A stretch of 64,000 bases of DNA from SAR86 cluster bacterium. Lineage in GTDB: Bacteria; Pseudomonadota; Gammaproteobacteria; Magnimaribacterales; AG-339-G14. This document shows positions 33,459 through 41,986 of this stretch, one piece after another. The translations under genes and the position numbers were made by a program. The first letter of the stretch is position 1, and each line of letters starts with the position of its first letter. Below the pieces are notes generated by a model. It was not told where the DNA came from, did no database searches, and was given only the letters and a program-made list of their open reading frames with translations. Location of the stretch: positions 333,288 to 397,287 of the forward strand of contig CP097974.1 of the NCBI GenBank assembly GCA_023703675.1, in the 5' to 3' direction.

Positions 33459-34484
33459 ATGGAAATGATAATAGAATTTGCTTTCTTTTTGCTAAAAGCA
33501 CTAACAATAACTTTACTAATTTTTATTCCAATTTTTCTTATAGCTTCGTCACTTAAAGGTAAATCCGAAGCAACCGATACCTTGAGAATAAAAAATCTCT
33601 CTAAAAAATACATGTCCATGGCCGATTCCTTAAAAGTCTTAAGCTTGAATAAAGAAGAAACTAAAAAATTTGTTAAGGCCTCTAAAAAAGAATCAAAAAT
33701 TTCCTCAAAGCAAGCATCTAAGACTAAAAAAAAGCCAGTTTATGTAATTGATTTTTACGGTGATATTGAAGCTTCGAATGTGGAGAGTTTAAAAGAAGAA
33801 ATAAATGCAATTTTAAATAGTGAAACCAAATGTGAAGAAATTATCTTGAGACTTGAAAGTAGGGGCGGTACGGTCATTGGCTATGGATTATGTGCTGCAC
33901 AACTGCAAAGACTAAGAGAAGCTAAAATTAAAGTAACAGCCTGTGTAGACAAAGTTGCTGCTTCTGGCGGTTATATGATGGCATGCGTCGCCGATAAAAT
34001 TATTTCTGCACCTTTTGCTGTAATTGGTTCTATTGGAGTGGTCGCCGCAATTCCTAATTTTCATAAAATCTTGAAAAAAAATGATATTGATTATGAGCTT
34101 CATACCGCGGGCGAATTTAAGAGAACTATTACAACTTTTGGAGAAACTACTGAGGAAGGAAGAAAAAAATTTAAAAAAGACTTAGAAGATATCCATAGAC
34201 TGTTCAAGGATCATGTGAGTAAATTCAGGCCAAATCTAGATATAAGTAAAATTGCCACTGGTGAAGTCTGGGAAGGTATTGAAGCTCTCGAAGTAGGCTT
34301 AGTAGATGAAATAAAAACAAGCGATGAATATATTTTAGAATTTATAAAAAAACACGACGTCTATAGTATAAAATTCGAACCGAAGAAAAATCTTCAAGAT
34401 AAATTTAGTAAATTTTTTAAAGCACTTTTATTTGATTCTTTAGGATCGGTTGAGGACTTTTTTGATAGAAGAAAATACAAATAA
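33459..34484 (+). CDS. sohB: Inner-membrane peptidase SohB (S49 family)
   Basis: Signal-peptide-peptidase-A-like serine protease anchored in the inner membrane. Residues 5-30 form the anchor helix; a Lys-rich stretch (about 45-95) precedes the protease domain, which begins at VYVIDFYGDIEASNV. The catalytic Ser is in KVAASGGYMMACVAD (about 167) and the Lys in AGEFKRTITTFGE (about 220). The 341-aa length and N-terminal anchor match SohB rather than full-length SppA. AATAAT ends 8 nt before the ATG, without a Shine-Dalgarno. Confidence 0.92.
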   Translation: MEMIIEFAFFLLKALTITLLIFIPIFLIASSLKGKSEATDTLRIKNLSKKYMSMADSLKVLSLNKEETKKFVKASKKESKISSKQASKTKKKPVYVIDFYGDIEASNVESLKEEINAILNSETKCEEIILRLESRGGTVIGYGLCAAQLQRLREAKIKVTACVDKVAASGGYMMACVADKIISAPFAVIGSIGVVAAIPNFHKILKKNDIDYELHTAGEFKRTITTFGETTEEGRKKFKKDLEDIHRLFKDHVSKFRPNLDISKIATGEVWEGIEALEVGLVDEIKTSDEYILEFIKKHDVYSIKFEPKKNLQDKFSKFFKALLFDSLGSVEDFFDRRKYK

Positions 34485-34497
34485 TTAACTTAAATTT

Positions 34498-34887
34498 ATG
34501 AAACTTTTATCTTACGCGCCTTTACTTCCGGCCATCTTTTTAGCCCTAATTGCTCTCAATTGGATCTTTAACCCAGAGGCCGCTGCATCTTCTTTAGGAT
34601 TGATAATTAGTGATCCTGTTGAGAAAAACACTTTAATCAGAGACTTTACAGCCTTTTTTCTAGGAACTAGTATTTTTTGTTTTCTTGGGTTTATTACAAA
34701 GAGACCTGAATGGTATTTTGCTTCAGCGATAATTTTTTTAATAGCTTTGCTATTTAATTTGTTGGCTTATATTTTTCATGAAGCTTCCTTTGTCTTGGAA
34801 ACTTTCATAGTTGAACTAATTTTAGCTTTGGCGTGCTTCCTTTCTGGAAAATATACAAATAGAGTTTCGGGGAAACATAATGTTTAG
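34498..34887 (+). CDS. Four-helix membrane protein of unknown function
   Basis: A 129-aa protein with four hydrophobic segments (about 5-22, 48-66, 75-93, 99-117) and NPEAAASSLGL after the first, a layout seen in small DUF4345-like membrane proteins. That assignment is only a resemblance. It overlaps the next gene (a VOC protein) by 8 bp and follows sohB after 13 nt, so it is part of a run of co-oriented genes. Confidence 0.65.
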   Translation: MKLLSYAPLLPAIFLALIALNWIFNPEAAASSLGLIISDPVEKNTLIRDFTAFFLGTSIFCFLGFITKRPEWYFASAIIFLIALLFNLLAYIFHEASFVLETFIVELILALACFLSGKYTNRVSGKHNV

Positions 34888-35272
34888 TCATATTATGATC
34901 GGTGCAAATGACATAGAAAAATCAAAAATATTTTATGATAATTTATTAGGTGTTTTAGGCGCTAAAGAAGGGGTATTCGTTCCTAACTTAACTGGGCAAA
35001 CTAGATATTTTTACTTTTTAAATAAGAATACTTTTTGCATAACTGAACCAATCGATGGTAATTCCGCTGTTCCAGGGAACGGCAATACAGTCGCTTTTAA
35101 TGTTCCGGACGAGGAAACTGGAAATAAATGGCATCAAACTGGATTAGATCATGGTGGTGTTTCTACTGAAGATCCGCCGGGAATTAGAGAATATGAAAAT
35201 ATGAAAATGTATCTTGCTTATTTAAAAGATCCTTCTGGAAATAAAATTTGTGCTATTAAAGTTTTCTCTTAG
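34880..35272 (+). CDS. VOC-family protein (glyoxalase/dioxygenase fold)
   Basis: A 130-aa vicinal-oxygen-chelate protein. It begins with the typical FSHIMIGANDIEKSKIFYDNLLGVLG (split over residues 2-27, metal-ligand His4), and ends with the usual LAYLKDPSGNKICAI (about 111-125). It could be a lyase, an isomerase or a resistance-type binder; the usual C-terminal Glu ligand is replaced by Lys or lies elsewhere, so activity is uncertain. It overlaps the preceding membrane protein by 8 bp. Confidence 0.82.
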   Translation: MFSHIMIGANDIEKSKIFYDNLLGVLGAKEGVFVPNLTGQTRYFYFLNKNTFCITEPIDGNSAVPGNGNTVAFNVPDEETGNKWHQTGLDHGGVSTEDPPGIREYENMKMYLAYLKDPSGNKICAIKVFS

Positions 35273-35289
35273 TCATACGAAATTTATTT

Positions 35290-36078
35290 ATGAAAGAAGA
35301 CATTAGAATTTTTTCTTATCTCCCCAATCCTAGAGTGTGGAAGTCTTTGATCACCGCAAAATTGATTAGCGTAAACGTTAATGTAATTGGTGATAAACCC
35401 AGAAATTTACCAGAATGGCTTTGGGATTTTGATGCAAGAAAATTAAATGATATCGATTCCAAAGATTTAACTAAATTTAAACGTCAAAGCAAAAGAGGCT
35501 TCAAAGTAGACCTTTATAAAACCGACGACTTTTTGGTAAAGCATCCTTTTGGAACTGTTCCCGCAGGGTTTAACTTTGATGGTTCTGTTGGCATTTTTGA
35601 ATCGAACAGCATTATGCGCGCGGTTGCTCGTTTATCAGATGATCATAATCTTTACGGCGGCAGTAATAGAATGCAACAATCAAGAATTGATAGTTTTTTA
35701 GATGCTAATCTTGGGTTTGCAAGAGAATTTCAAGTTTATGTCCTAGAGCTTGATGAGCTTAATGATTATTTATATAAAAGAATGACTTCTGCTTATCAGT
35801 TTTATTTAGACGGTGTTGAAAAAGCTCTTCTCTCGAGCGCTTATATAGTTGGTGATGAGATAACAATTGCTGATATTTCTTTCGTATGTGATTTAGCTCA
35901 ATTTCTTAGAGAAAGAGACCACAAAAATCATTTAAGAAAACAAGGATTTGAGTTAATTTCAAAAAATTTCGAAAAAGAGTATCCTCTTTCGTTTAATCAT
36001 TTAAAAAAACTTTATCAAACAAAAGAATTCAAAGATGTTATGCAAGATTATCTCGAAAAAGTATTAACATTAAAATAA
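35290..36078 (+). CDS. Glutathione S-transferase-family protein
   Basis: A two-domain GST-like protein of 262 aa. The N-terminal thioredoxin-like part contains HPFGTVPAGFNFDGSVGIFESNSIMR (split over about 84-109), with the cis-Pro (TVP) and the glutathione-binding ESNSI. The C-terminal helical domain has YIVGDEITIADISFVCDL (about 188-205), the usual N-cap region. An insertion of about 40 residues (30-75) separates the first beta strand from the cis-Pro. Substrate unknown; elongation-factor-1-gamma-like GSTs look similar. Confidence 0.82.
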   Translation: MKEDIRIFSYLPNPRVWKSLITAKLISVNVNVIGDKPRNLPEWLWDFDARKLNDIDSKDLTKFKRQSKRGFKVDLYKTDDFLVKHPFGTVPAGFNFDGSVGIFESNSIMRAVARLSDDHNLYGGSNRMQQSRIDSFLDANLGFAREFQVYVLELDELNDYLYKRMTSAYQFYLDGVEKALLSSAYIVGDEITIADISFVCDLAQFLRERDHKNHLRKQGFELISKNFEKEYPLSFNHLKKLYQTKEFKDVMQDYLEKVLTLK

Positions 36079-36159
36079 ATTGTAAAAAGATTAAAAAAGT
36101 ATTTCTTTTTTCTTAAATTAGTATTCAATACACTCTTTGAAAATAATTAGGAAAAATTT

Positions 36160-36393
36160 ATGAAATTATATGTAGGCAACCTTCCTTGGAGCATAGGCGA
36201 TCAGGAATTAGAAGATCTGTTCTCTGACTATTCTGTCGTTTCAGCAAAAGTAATTAAGGATAGAAATACAGATAGATCCAGGGGTTTTGGTTTTGTTGAG
36301 CTAGAGTCAGGTGGCGAAGAAGCTATTGAAGCTCTCAATGAATCAGAAGTCGAGGGAAGACAGCTTAAAGTCAACGAAGCTAGGCCCAAATAA
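36160..36393 (+). CDS. RRM-domain RNA-binding protein
   Basis: A 77-aa protein made of one RNA recognition motif. RNP2 is KLYVGNLPW (residues 2-10) and RNP1 is RSRGFGFVEL (about 39-48), both with the aromatic residues that stack on RNA. Such single-RRM proteins are common in marine bacteria and cyanobacteria and probably act as RNA chaperones, often cold-induced. A GGA lies 9 nt before the ATG. It stands directly upstream of tRNA-Ser. Confidence 0.93.
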   Translation: MKLYVGNLPWSIGDQELEDLFSDYSVVSAKVIKDRNTDRSRGFGFVELESGGEEAIEALNESEVEGRQLKVNEARPK

Positions 36394-36432
36394 ACTTTTT
36401 TTTTGAACAAATCCTTTTAAAATAGTATTTTT

Positions 36433-36524
36433 GGAGGGGTGGCAGAGCTTGGTTGAATGCACCGGTCTTGAAAACCGGCAAGTCAGAAATGGCTTCGTGG
36501 GTTCGAATCCCACCCCCTCCGCCA
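36433..36524 (+). tRNA. tRNA-Ser (anticodon TGA)
   Basis: A 92-nt tRNA with long variable arm: acceptor GGAGGGG / CCCCTCC, anticodon stem ACCGG / CCGGC-type around loop TCTTGAAAA (anticodon TGA, reads TCA/TCG/TCT by wobble), a variable arm around GTCAGAAATGGC, T-arm GTGGG-TTCGAAT-CCCAC, discriminator G and encoded CCA. Confidence 0.96.
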
Positions 36525-36605
36525 AAAAAAAACTTTTTAATTCTTTTTATAAATCAAAAAATTTTTTTTTATAAAAACTTAGTCTAAAAAAGCGCAATTT
36601 TGCTA

Positions 36606-36633
36606 TTGATCGATTTCATATTTAGGTTAATAT
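36606..36633 (+). promoter_or_regulatory. Predicted promoter of the candidate ncRNA
   Basis: TTGATC (36606-36611) and TAATAT (36628-36633) are separated by 16 nt and point to a transcript start near 36640. This is one of the few places in the window with a recognisable -35. The stretch from the tRNA (36525) to here is AT-rich with no open frame. Confidence 0.45.
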
Positions 36634-36640
36634 AAATTCA

Positions 36641-36829
36641 TCTACTAGAGGACGTTTTAGCAACTCGAGACGATAAAAAAGAGAATAGTAGAAAGAAGGA
36701 GAAGGGTGAAAAGCTGAAAGAAATTTCACCACATGATGGACACGGGGTAAAGTCCAACACTAGGAAGCCCGCTAGGCCCCTTCAACTTCGCTAAAAAAGA
36801 AACACCACTCAGTGGTGTTTTTTTTTATA
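36641..36829 (+). ncRNA. Candidate structured non-coding RNA ending in a terminator
   Basis: About 190 nt with a promoter-like start and a strong terminator and no open frame. Perfect stems include TCTACTA (36641-36647) with TAGTAGA (36686-36692), GGTGAAA (36705-36711) with TTTCACC (36724-36730), and TGGAC (36737-36741) with GTCCA (36752-36756). Its base composition is clearly richer in G than the flanks. Several GGA triplets occur (AGAGGAC, AAGGAGA, ATGGACA, TAGGAAG), as in CsrB-type RNAs, but the class is not recognised. It is not tmRNA, RNase P or SRP RNA by the core motifs I know. A trpS leader with attenuation is the main alternative. Confidence 0.5.
36799..36829 (+). terminator. Rho-independent terminator of the candidate ncRNA
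   Basis: AACACCA (36801-36807) and TGGTGTT (36813-36819) pair around CTCAG, followed by a run of nine T. It ends 9 nt before the trpS ATG. Confidence 0.88.
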
Positions 36830-36831
36830 CT
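36826..36831 (+). promoter_or_regulatory. -10 box (TATACT) of trpS inside the terminator tail
   Basis: TATACT overlaps the last T of the terminator and ends exactly 6 nt (taccat) before the trpS ATG; there is no Shine-Dalgarno. This repeats the leaderless layout seen at 122, 17517 and 21780. It makes an independent trpS transcript possible despite the terminator. Confidence 0.45.
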
Positions 36832-36837
36832 TACCAT

Positions 36838-37833
36838 ATGTCTATACTACTTACAGGTATTACTACCAGCGGGACTCCGCATTTGGGAAATTATGTTGGG
36901 GCAATAAAGCCATCTATCAAAGAATCTAAAAAATTTAAAGATACCTTTCTTTTTCTTGCTGACTATCATTCATTGATTAAAAATCAAGATCCAAAACTGA
37001 CTTTTCAATCTTCTTTACAAATTGCCTCCGCTTGGATTGCATGTGGTATAGATCTTGATAAAGTAAATTTCTACCGACAATCAAGTATTCCTCAGATTCT
37101 CGAGTTGAATTGGATCTTGTCTTCCGTGACACCTAAAGGCATTTTAAATAGAGCACATGCTTACAAAGCAGCTGTTGATACCAACGAAAGTAACGATCCA
37201 GATAAAGGCATTAACGCGGGTTTGTTCAATTATCCGATATTAATGGCTGCGGATATATTATTATTTGATGCAAAATACGTTCCTGTAGGAAGCGATCAAA
37301 AACAACATATCGAAATGACTCGAGATATTGCTGGAAGGTTTAATAATACTTATGGAAAAACTTTTGATCTGCCAGAGCCAATTATTTCTGAAGATATTTC
37401 TCTTCTTCCAGGGTTGGATGGAAGAAAGATGAGTAAATCTTATAATAATTTTATTGAACTCTTTTCTTCTGAAAAAAAATTACAAAAATCTTTAAACCAA
37501 ATTATTACAGATTCATTACTGCCTGGTGAGCCAAAGGAGACAAAAGACTCAATTCTATTTGAATACTTCAACGCTTTTCTCAGTAAACATAAAATTTATG
37601 ACATAGAAAAATCATTTAAGGAAGGTGCTGGATGGGGAGACTTGAAGAAAATGCTTTTCAACATCATTAACGAAGAAATTAAACCTCTTAGAGAAAAGTT
37701 TGATGAGCTCGTCAGCAAACCAGAACTTGTCGAAGAGATATTAATTGAGGGTGAAAATAAAGCTAGAAAAAAAGCTGAAATAAAAATAACAGAAATAAGA
37801 GAAAAAATAGGAATAAAAGCTTTAAATGGATAA
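36838..37833 (+). CDS. trpS: Tryptophanyl-tRNA synthetase
   Basis: Class I synthetase charging tRNA-Trp. The HIGH-type motif is TTSGTPHLGNYVGA (residues 9-22) and the KMSKS loop is GRKMSKSYNN (about 199-208). The GSDQKQHIEMTRDIAGRF segment (about 155-172) is characteristic. Length 331 aa is normal. Its start lies 9 nt after a terminator, with a candidate -10 in between. The next gene overlaps its 3' end by 8 bp. Confidence 0.97.
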   Translation: MSILLTGITTSGTPHLGNYVGAIKPSIKESKKFKDTFLFLADYHSLIKNQDPKLTFQSSLQIASAWIACGIDLDKVNFYRQSSIPQILELNWILSSVTPKGILNRAHAYKAAVDTNESNDPDKGINAGLFNYPILMAADILLFDAKYVPVGSDQKQHIEMTRDIAGRFNNTYGKTFDLPEPIISEDISLLPGLDGRKMSKSYNNFIELFSSEKKLQKSLNQIITDSLLPGEPKETKDSILFEYFNAFLSKHKIYDIEKSFKEGAGWGDLKKMLFNIINEEIKPLREKFDELVSKPELVEEILIEGENKARKKAEIKITEIREKIGIKALNG

Positions 37834-38389
37834 AAAAAAAGAGCTCTTAAAATACCCAATCAAAAATAAGTACACCTTGCTTGGTATGGAGTTTTTGAGA
37901 CTCCACAATCACGGCCAATCTTTAATTATAAGAACAAAATTTTCTGATTCGTTTAAGAAACATAACTATGATTTTTTAATAGACAGTCTTTTGAAAGAGG
38001 AATTCGTAAACTTTCAGTTGACGGATTTTATGTTTGCTAGGGCTAAAGGATTCCATGGTCCTTTTTCAACGAAGAAATTAAGTAGTAAATCCTATATTAA
38101 AATTCAATCAAACGATTTTTTGTCTTTTGTGACAGAAATCGTAACTTCTGAGAGACAACAAACCCCAAATATTTCAAAAGACATATATGAAAAATTAGAA
38201 TCTTTTTTATCAATAATTTTACAAGAAAATTCAATCACCTTTTTTTTAAAACAGAACAAAATTAGAAAATCTAAAGACAAAAATGAATTTGATCATGAAT
38301 GGTCTCATGCATTAAACGAATACTATGAATTTTTGATATTTAATCCTTCTTCTGATGAGTTATTTGTTTTAGTTTTAGCCTATGACTAA
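37826..38389 (+). CDS. Hypothetical protein between trpS and an MFS transporter
   Basis: A 187-aa, Lys/Phe-rich soluble-looking protein with no family recognised. It has no signal peptide or membrane helix. Notable pieces are GMEFLRLHNHGQS (about 20-32), FARAKGFHGPFS (about 70-81) and FDHEWSHALNEYYEFL (about 155-170). It overlaps trpS by 8 bp and the MFS gene by 8 bp, so it is almost certainly translated. Confidence 0.7.
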   Translation: MDKKKELLKYPIKNKYTLLGMEFLRLHNHGQSLIIRTKFSDSFKKHNYDFLIDSLLKEEFVNFQLTDFMFARAKGFHGPFSTKKLSSKSYIKIQSNDFLSFVTEIVTSERQQTPNISKDIYEKLESFLSIILQENSITFFLKQNKIRKSKDKNEFDHEWSHALNEYYEFLIFNPSSDELFVLVLAYD

Positions 38390-39617
38390 TTTCTTACAAA
38401 AACCAGATAAATCTATTTGGTATTTAGCAGCTGCAGTTGCGTGTATTGGAGCTGGGCAATCAACAATCTTTATTTTGATTCCAGCAGAGGTAAGAGCAAT
38501 GGGCTTTAACGAATTTCAAGTGGGTATAATTTTTTCGATCTCTGCAATCGCTTGGATGATTTTTAGTCCTTTTTGGGGGAGTTTGAGTGACAAGTTTGGC
38601 AGAAAGTGGATTTTTTTAATCGGAATTTTTGGTTTTTCTTTATCTATGATTTCTTTTGCTGCGATTATTTCATCCGCGAATAATAACTTGATACCCTTTG
38701 TGCTAATTTTACCACTTTTGATTGCTACTAGATTAATAAATGGATTATTCGGCAGTGCAGTGAGGCCGGCTGCTGGAGGAAGAATAGCAGACATAACTTC
38801 TCCTGAAACTAGAGCGGCAGGATTCGCAAGATTTGACGCTGGCTGGCAGCTTGGCGTTGTCACCGGACCCATTCTTATTGGCATTCTCTTATCAATTTTT
38901 AATAACAACCTTTTTATTCCGTTTCTTTTTGTAGCTTTGCTTGGAATTTTTATAGGTTTTTACAATTTCGCTCAAATGAGTGAAGCTGAAGAAGTTTTGA
39001 ATGAAGAGAAAATCGAGTCACAAAAAAAAATAAATATGTTTGATCCAAGAGTCTGGCCTTCTCTTGTAGTTGCGTCTTTCATGGGATTATCAAACGCAGG
39101 ATTGGTATTGACCAGTTCAATATTTGTTAAAGATGTAATTTTAACTAATCAATTAGAAATTTATTCTACTGTAGCCATTGGATTTTCAATCGTAGCTCTA
39201 TCTTCTATGTTTTCGCAGTTAGTGATTGTGCAAAATTATCGAATATCTCCATTAAGTCTAATTAAGTGGGGGCTTTTTATAGTTTTTTTAGGATTTTTGA
39301 CTCTTTCTCAAGCTTCTTCCATTCCCGGATTATACTTAGGATTAATGCTCAAGGGCCTTGGCATGGGGTTAGCTAGAGCCGGAAATGTAACGATGCTTTC
39401 CTTGTCTGTTTCAAAAGATGAACAAGGAACAGCAAATGGACTGTTAAATATGGTTTTTCCTATTGGGCATATTTTGGTTCCAATTGTAATCATGCCTTTA
39501 TATATAATTTCTCCTGAATTTCCTTATCTTTTACTTTCTTCTCTGGCAATCCTTTTAATTATATTTATACTTTCTAATCAAAAAAAATATTACAGCGTGG
39601 AGAAAATTAATGTTTGA
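38382..39617 (+). CDS. MFS transporter (TetA/multidrug-like)
   Basis: A 411-aa 12-helix permease. The loop 2-3 signature GSLSDKFGRKWIFLIG (about 66-81) and the second-half repeat are visible, and RPAAGGRIADIT with the DxxxGP-type motif VVTGPILIGILL (motif C of drug:H+ antiporters, about 154-165) points to efflux. Substrate unknown. The start overlaps the unknown upstream gene, and the SDR gene starts within its last codons. Confidence 0.88.
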   Translation: MTNFLQKPDKSIWYLAAAVACIGAGQSTIFILIPAEVRAMGFNEFQVGIIFSISAIAWMIFSPFWGSLSDKFGRKWIFLIGIFGFSLSMISFAAIISSANNNLIPFVLILPLLIATRLINGLFGSAVRPAAGGRIADITSPETRAAGFARFDAGWQLGVVTGPILIGILLSIFNNNLFIPFLFVALLGIFIGFYNFAQMSEAEEVLNEEKIESQKKINMFDPRVWPSLVVASFMGLSNAGLVLTSSIFVKDVILTNQLEIYSTVAIGFSIVALSSMFSQLVIVQNYRISPLSLIKWGLFIVFLGFLTLSQASSIPGLYLGLMLKGLGMGLARAGNVTMLSLSVSKDEQGTANGLLNMVFPIGHILVPIVIMPLYIISPEFPYLLLSSLAILLIIFILSNQKKYYSVEKINV

Positions 39618-40497
39618 TAAAAATTTATTTAGTGGAAAAAGAATCCTGGTAACAGGTGGCGGAAGCGGTTTAGGAAAGGAAATGTCAAAGCATTTTCTTA
39701 ATCATGGTGCAGAGGTCATTATCTGTGGAAGAAGGGATGAGGTCCTACAAAATACTGTCAAAGAATTAACAGGTGAAACTAAAGGAAAAATTTCCTCTCA
39801 CAGTTTAGACATAAGAGATTCTATGGCGATAGAAGACACAGTTAGTAATATTTTTGATGAAGCCCCAATTGATGGATTGGTTAATAACGCCGCTGGAAAC
39901 TTTATTAGCAGAACTCAAGATCTTTCACCAAATGGATTTAATGCCATCGCTTCAATTGTATTTCATGGAACATTCAATATGACTAACACCGTTGGAAAAA
40001 AATGGATCGAATTGAAAAGACCTGGAACTATTCTATCAATTACTACAACTTGGGTTTGGACAGGCTCACCTTTTGTTGTGCCTTCAGCAATGTCCAAGTC
40101 TGGAATAAATGCAATGACCAAATCACTTGCAGTAGAGTGGGGTCCGCATAATATTAGGTTGAATTGCATAGCGCCTGGACCTTTTCCGACAGAAGGCGCC
40201 TGGTCAAGACTAAGTCCTGAAACAAAAAGTACAGAAGGTGCTATGGATCAAAGCTCAATGTCATCCAACCCAATGGGTAGAGTTGGGGAAATGAATGAAT
40301 TAGGAAATTTAGCTACTTTTTTAATGGCAGATGGATGTGACTATTTGACCGGTCAAACCATTGCTATCGATGGAGGAGCTTACCTTTCCGCAGGAGGGAC
40401 TTTCTCTAGTTTAGGGAAACTTGGCGATGAGGACTGGACAAATATAAGAGAAACCATTAAAAAAACTAATGAAAAAGACAAAAAAATGAGGTCTTAG
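39610..40497 (+). CDS. SDR-family 2,4-dienoyl-CoA reductase-like enzyme
   Basis: NADPH-binding short-chain dehydrogenase with Gly motif VTGGGSGLGKEM (about 14-25) and NNAAGNF (about 93-99). The active site lacks the standard YxxxK: at that position it reads SAMSKSGINAMTKSLAVEWG (split near 155-175), keeping Lys but not Tyr. This is the pattern of mitochondrial/peroxisomal-type 2,4-dienoyl-CoA and trans-2-enoyl-CoA reductases, needed to degrade unsaturated fatty acids. Length 295 aa fits. It overlaps the MFS gene by 8 bp. Confidence 0.83.
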   Translation: MFDKNLFSGKRILVTGGGSGLGKEMSKHFLNHGAEVIICGRRDEVLQNTVKELTGETKGKISSHSLDIRDSMAIEDTVSNIFDEAPIDGLVNNAAGNFISRTQDLSPNGFNAIASIVFHGTFNMTNTVGKKWIELKRPGTILSITTTWVWTGSPFVVPSAMSKSGINAMTKSLAVEWGPHNIRLNCIAPGPFPTEGAWSRLSPETKSTEGAMDQSSMSSNPMGRVGEMNELGNLATFLMADGCDYLTGQTIAIDGGAYLSAGGTFSSLGKLGDEDWTNIRETIKKTNEKDKKMRS

Positions 40498-40516
40498 AAA
40501 AAATAGGAGAAAAATC

Positions 40517-41968
40517 ATGTCAAATGAAACAATTCAGGAAATGGAAAATATTCTCAAACTTCAAAAAAAACTTTATGTTGAAGAAGGAATTCCAAGCGCA
40601 GAACTAAGAAAAGATAGATTAGCTAGGTCTATAGACATGCTTAAAAAATACCATGAGGAAATACTCTCAGCAATTACAGCAGATTTTGGTAGCAGAGATC
40701 CCAGAGCGGGCTTCATGTCAGAAATTATGAGCACGATCGGTTCATTAAACTATGCTAGAGAAAATGTAAAAAATTGGATGAAAGACGAAAAAAGAAAAAG
40801 TAATCCCTCCCAACCGTTTGTTGTGAGAACTTTAATGGGATTGCTAGGAGCTAAATCAAAAATTAAGTATCAACCATTAGGTACTGTCGGTGTTATCAGC
40901 CCTTGGAACTTCCCTATAAATTTAGTACTAGCACCTCTTGGTACAATTTTTGCGGCGGGTAATAGAGTAATGATCAAGCCTTCTGAATTTACCCCAGAAA
41001 CTTCTGAACTAACAAAAAAAATGTTTCAGGAGTATTTTGATCCTGCTGAAGCTGCAGTTTTTACAGGTGGAACAGACGTCGGGGCGGCATTTAGTTCTCT
41101 TCCTTTTGACCACCTTTTGTTTACTGGAAGTACTAATACAGGGAAACTGGTTATGAAATCTGCTGCCGAAAATTTAGTTCCCGTAACTCTAGAATTGGGT
41201 GGAAAATCACCTGTGATAGTTGACGATGATGCAGATATGAAATCAGCAACTACTAGAATAATGAGAGGAAAGACAATGAATGCTGGTCAGATTTGTTTAG
41301 CTCCAGATTACGTAATGGTGCCCAAAGGTAAATCAGAAGAATTTTACGAAAAATCGAAAGAAGCAATAGAAAAATCTTTTGAGACTTTAAAATATAATCC
41401 TGACTATACTTCTGTCATCAACGAAAAACATTATGAAAGGCTAAATGATTTAATTGAGGATGCAAAAGCGAAGGGTGCGGACGTAAAAGTAATTAATCCC
41501 GCCGATGAGGATTTTTCTCAACAAGAAGTTCACAAAATTCCTCCCACTCTCATCATGAACCCAACAGACGATATGCAAATCATGAAAGAAGAAATTTTCG
41601 GGCCAGTGTTGCCTGTAAAAGAGTACGAAAATTTTCAGGAAACAATTAATTACGTCAATTCCAAAGACAGACCGTTAGGGCTTTACTACTTTGGAAAGAA
41701 TAAAGAAAGAGAAGAAAAGGTACTAAACAATACTATCTCTGGAGGAGTTACTATTAATGATGTAATTTGGCACATCGGTCAAGAGGACTTGCCCTTTGGA
41801 GGCGTAGGACCAAGTGGAATAGGTAACTATCATGGATTTGATGGTTTTAAAACTTTTAGTCACGCCAAAGCAATTTATCGACAGTTTTCAGCAGACCTCT
41901 TGGCTCCAATGATGCCGCCTTACTCTGGTAAGCAGTTTGAATCCACTAAAGAACAAACTCTGAAATAG
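40517..41968 (+). CDS. Aldehyde dehydrogenase, coniferyl-aldehyde dehydrogenase type
   Basis: NAD(P)-dependent oxidation of an aldehyde to its acid. The Rossmann region has ISPWNFPINLVLAPL (about 131-145) and FTGSTNTGKLVM (about 204-215); the Glu is in LELGGKSPV (about 228) and the nucleophile Cys in NAGQICLAPDYV (about 262). The C-LAPDY form and the 483-aa length match the coniferyl-aldehyde/long-chain ALDH subgroup. GGAGA precedes the ATG by 6 nt. It follows the dienoyl-CoA-reductase-like gene by 19 nt. Confidence 0.88.
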   Translation: MSNETIQEMENILKLQKKLYVEEGIPSAELRKDRLARSIDMLKKYHEEILSAITADFGSRDPRAGFMSEIMSTIGSLNYARENVKNWMKDEKRKSNPSQPFVVRTLMGLLGAKSKIKYQPLGTVGVISPWNFPINLVLAPLGTIFAAGNRVMIKPSEFTPETSELTKKMFQEYFDPAEAAVFTGGTDVGAAFSSLPFDHLLFTGSTNTGKLVMKSAAENLVPVTLELGGKSPVIVDDDADMKSATTRIMRGKTMNAGQICLAPDYVMVPKGKSEEFYEKSKEAIEKSFETLKYNPDYTSVINEKHYERLNDLIEDAKAKGADVKVINPADEDFSQQEVHKIPPTLIMNPTDDMQIMKEEIFGPVLPVKEYENFQETINYVNSKDRPLGLYYFGKNKEREEKVLNNTISGGVTINDVIWHIGQEDLPFGGVGPSGIGNYHGFDGFKTFSHAKAIYRQFSADLLAPMMPPYSGKQFESTKEQTLK

Positions 41969-41986
41969 TAGATTTAAAAAAATCTA

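Noticed and set aside
36343-36525. Minus-strand open frame covering tRNA-Ser
   Set aside because: It is the antisense of the RRM gene end and the tRNA; the plus-strand features are clear, and antisense tRNA frames are a known annotation artefact.
36641-36829. RNase P RNA or tmRNA for the G-rich region before trpS
   Set aside because: Some short strings (AGGGTGAAA, CACGGGGTAAA) resemble RNase P, but the region is about half the required length and lacks GAGGAAAGTCC and the other core; no tmRNA tag frame or tRNA-like ends are present.
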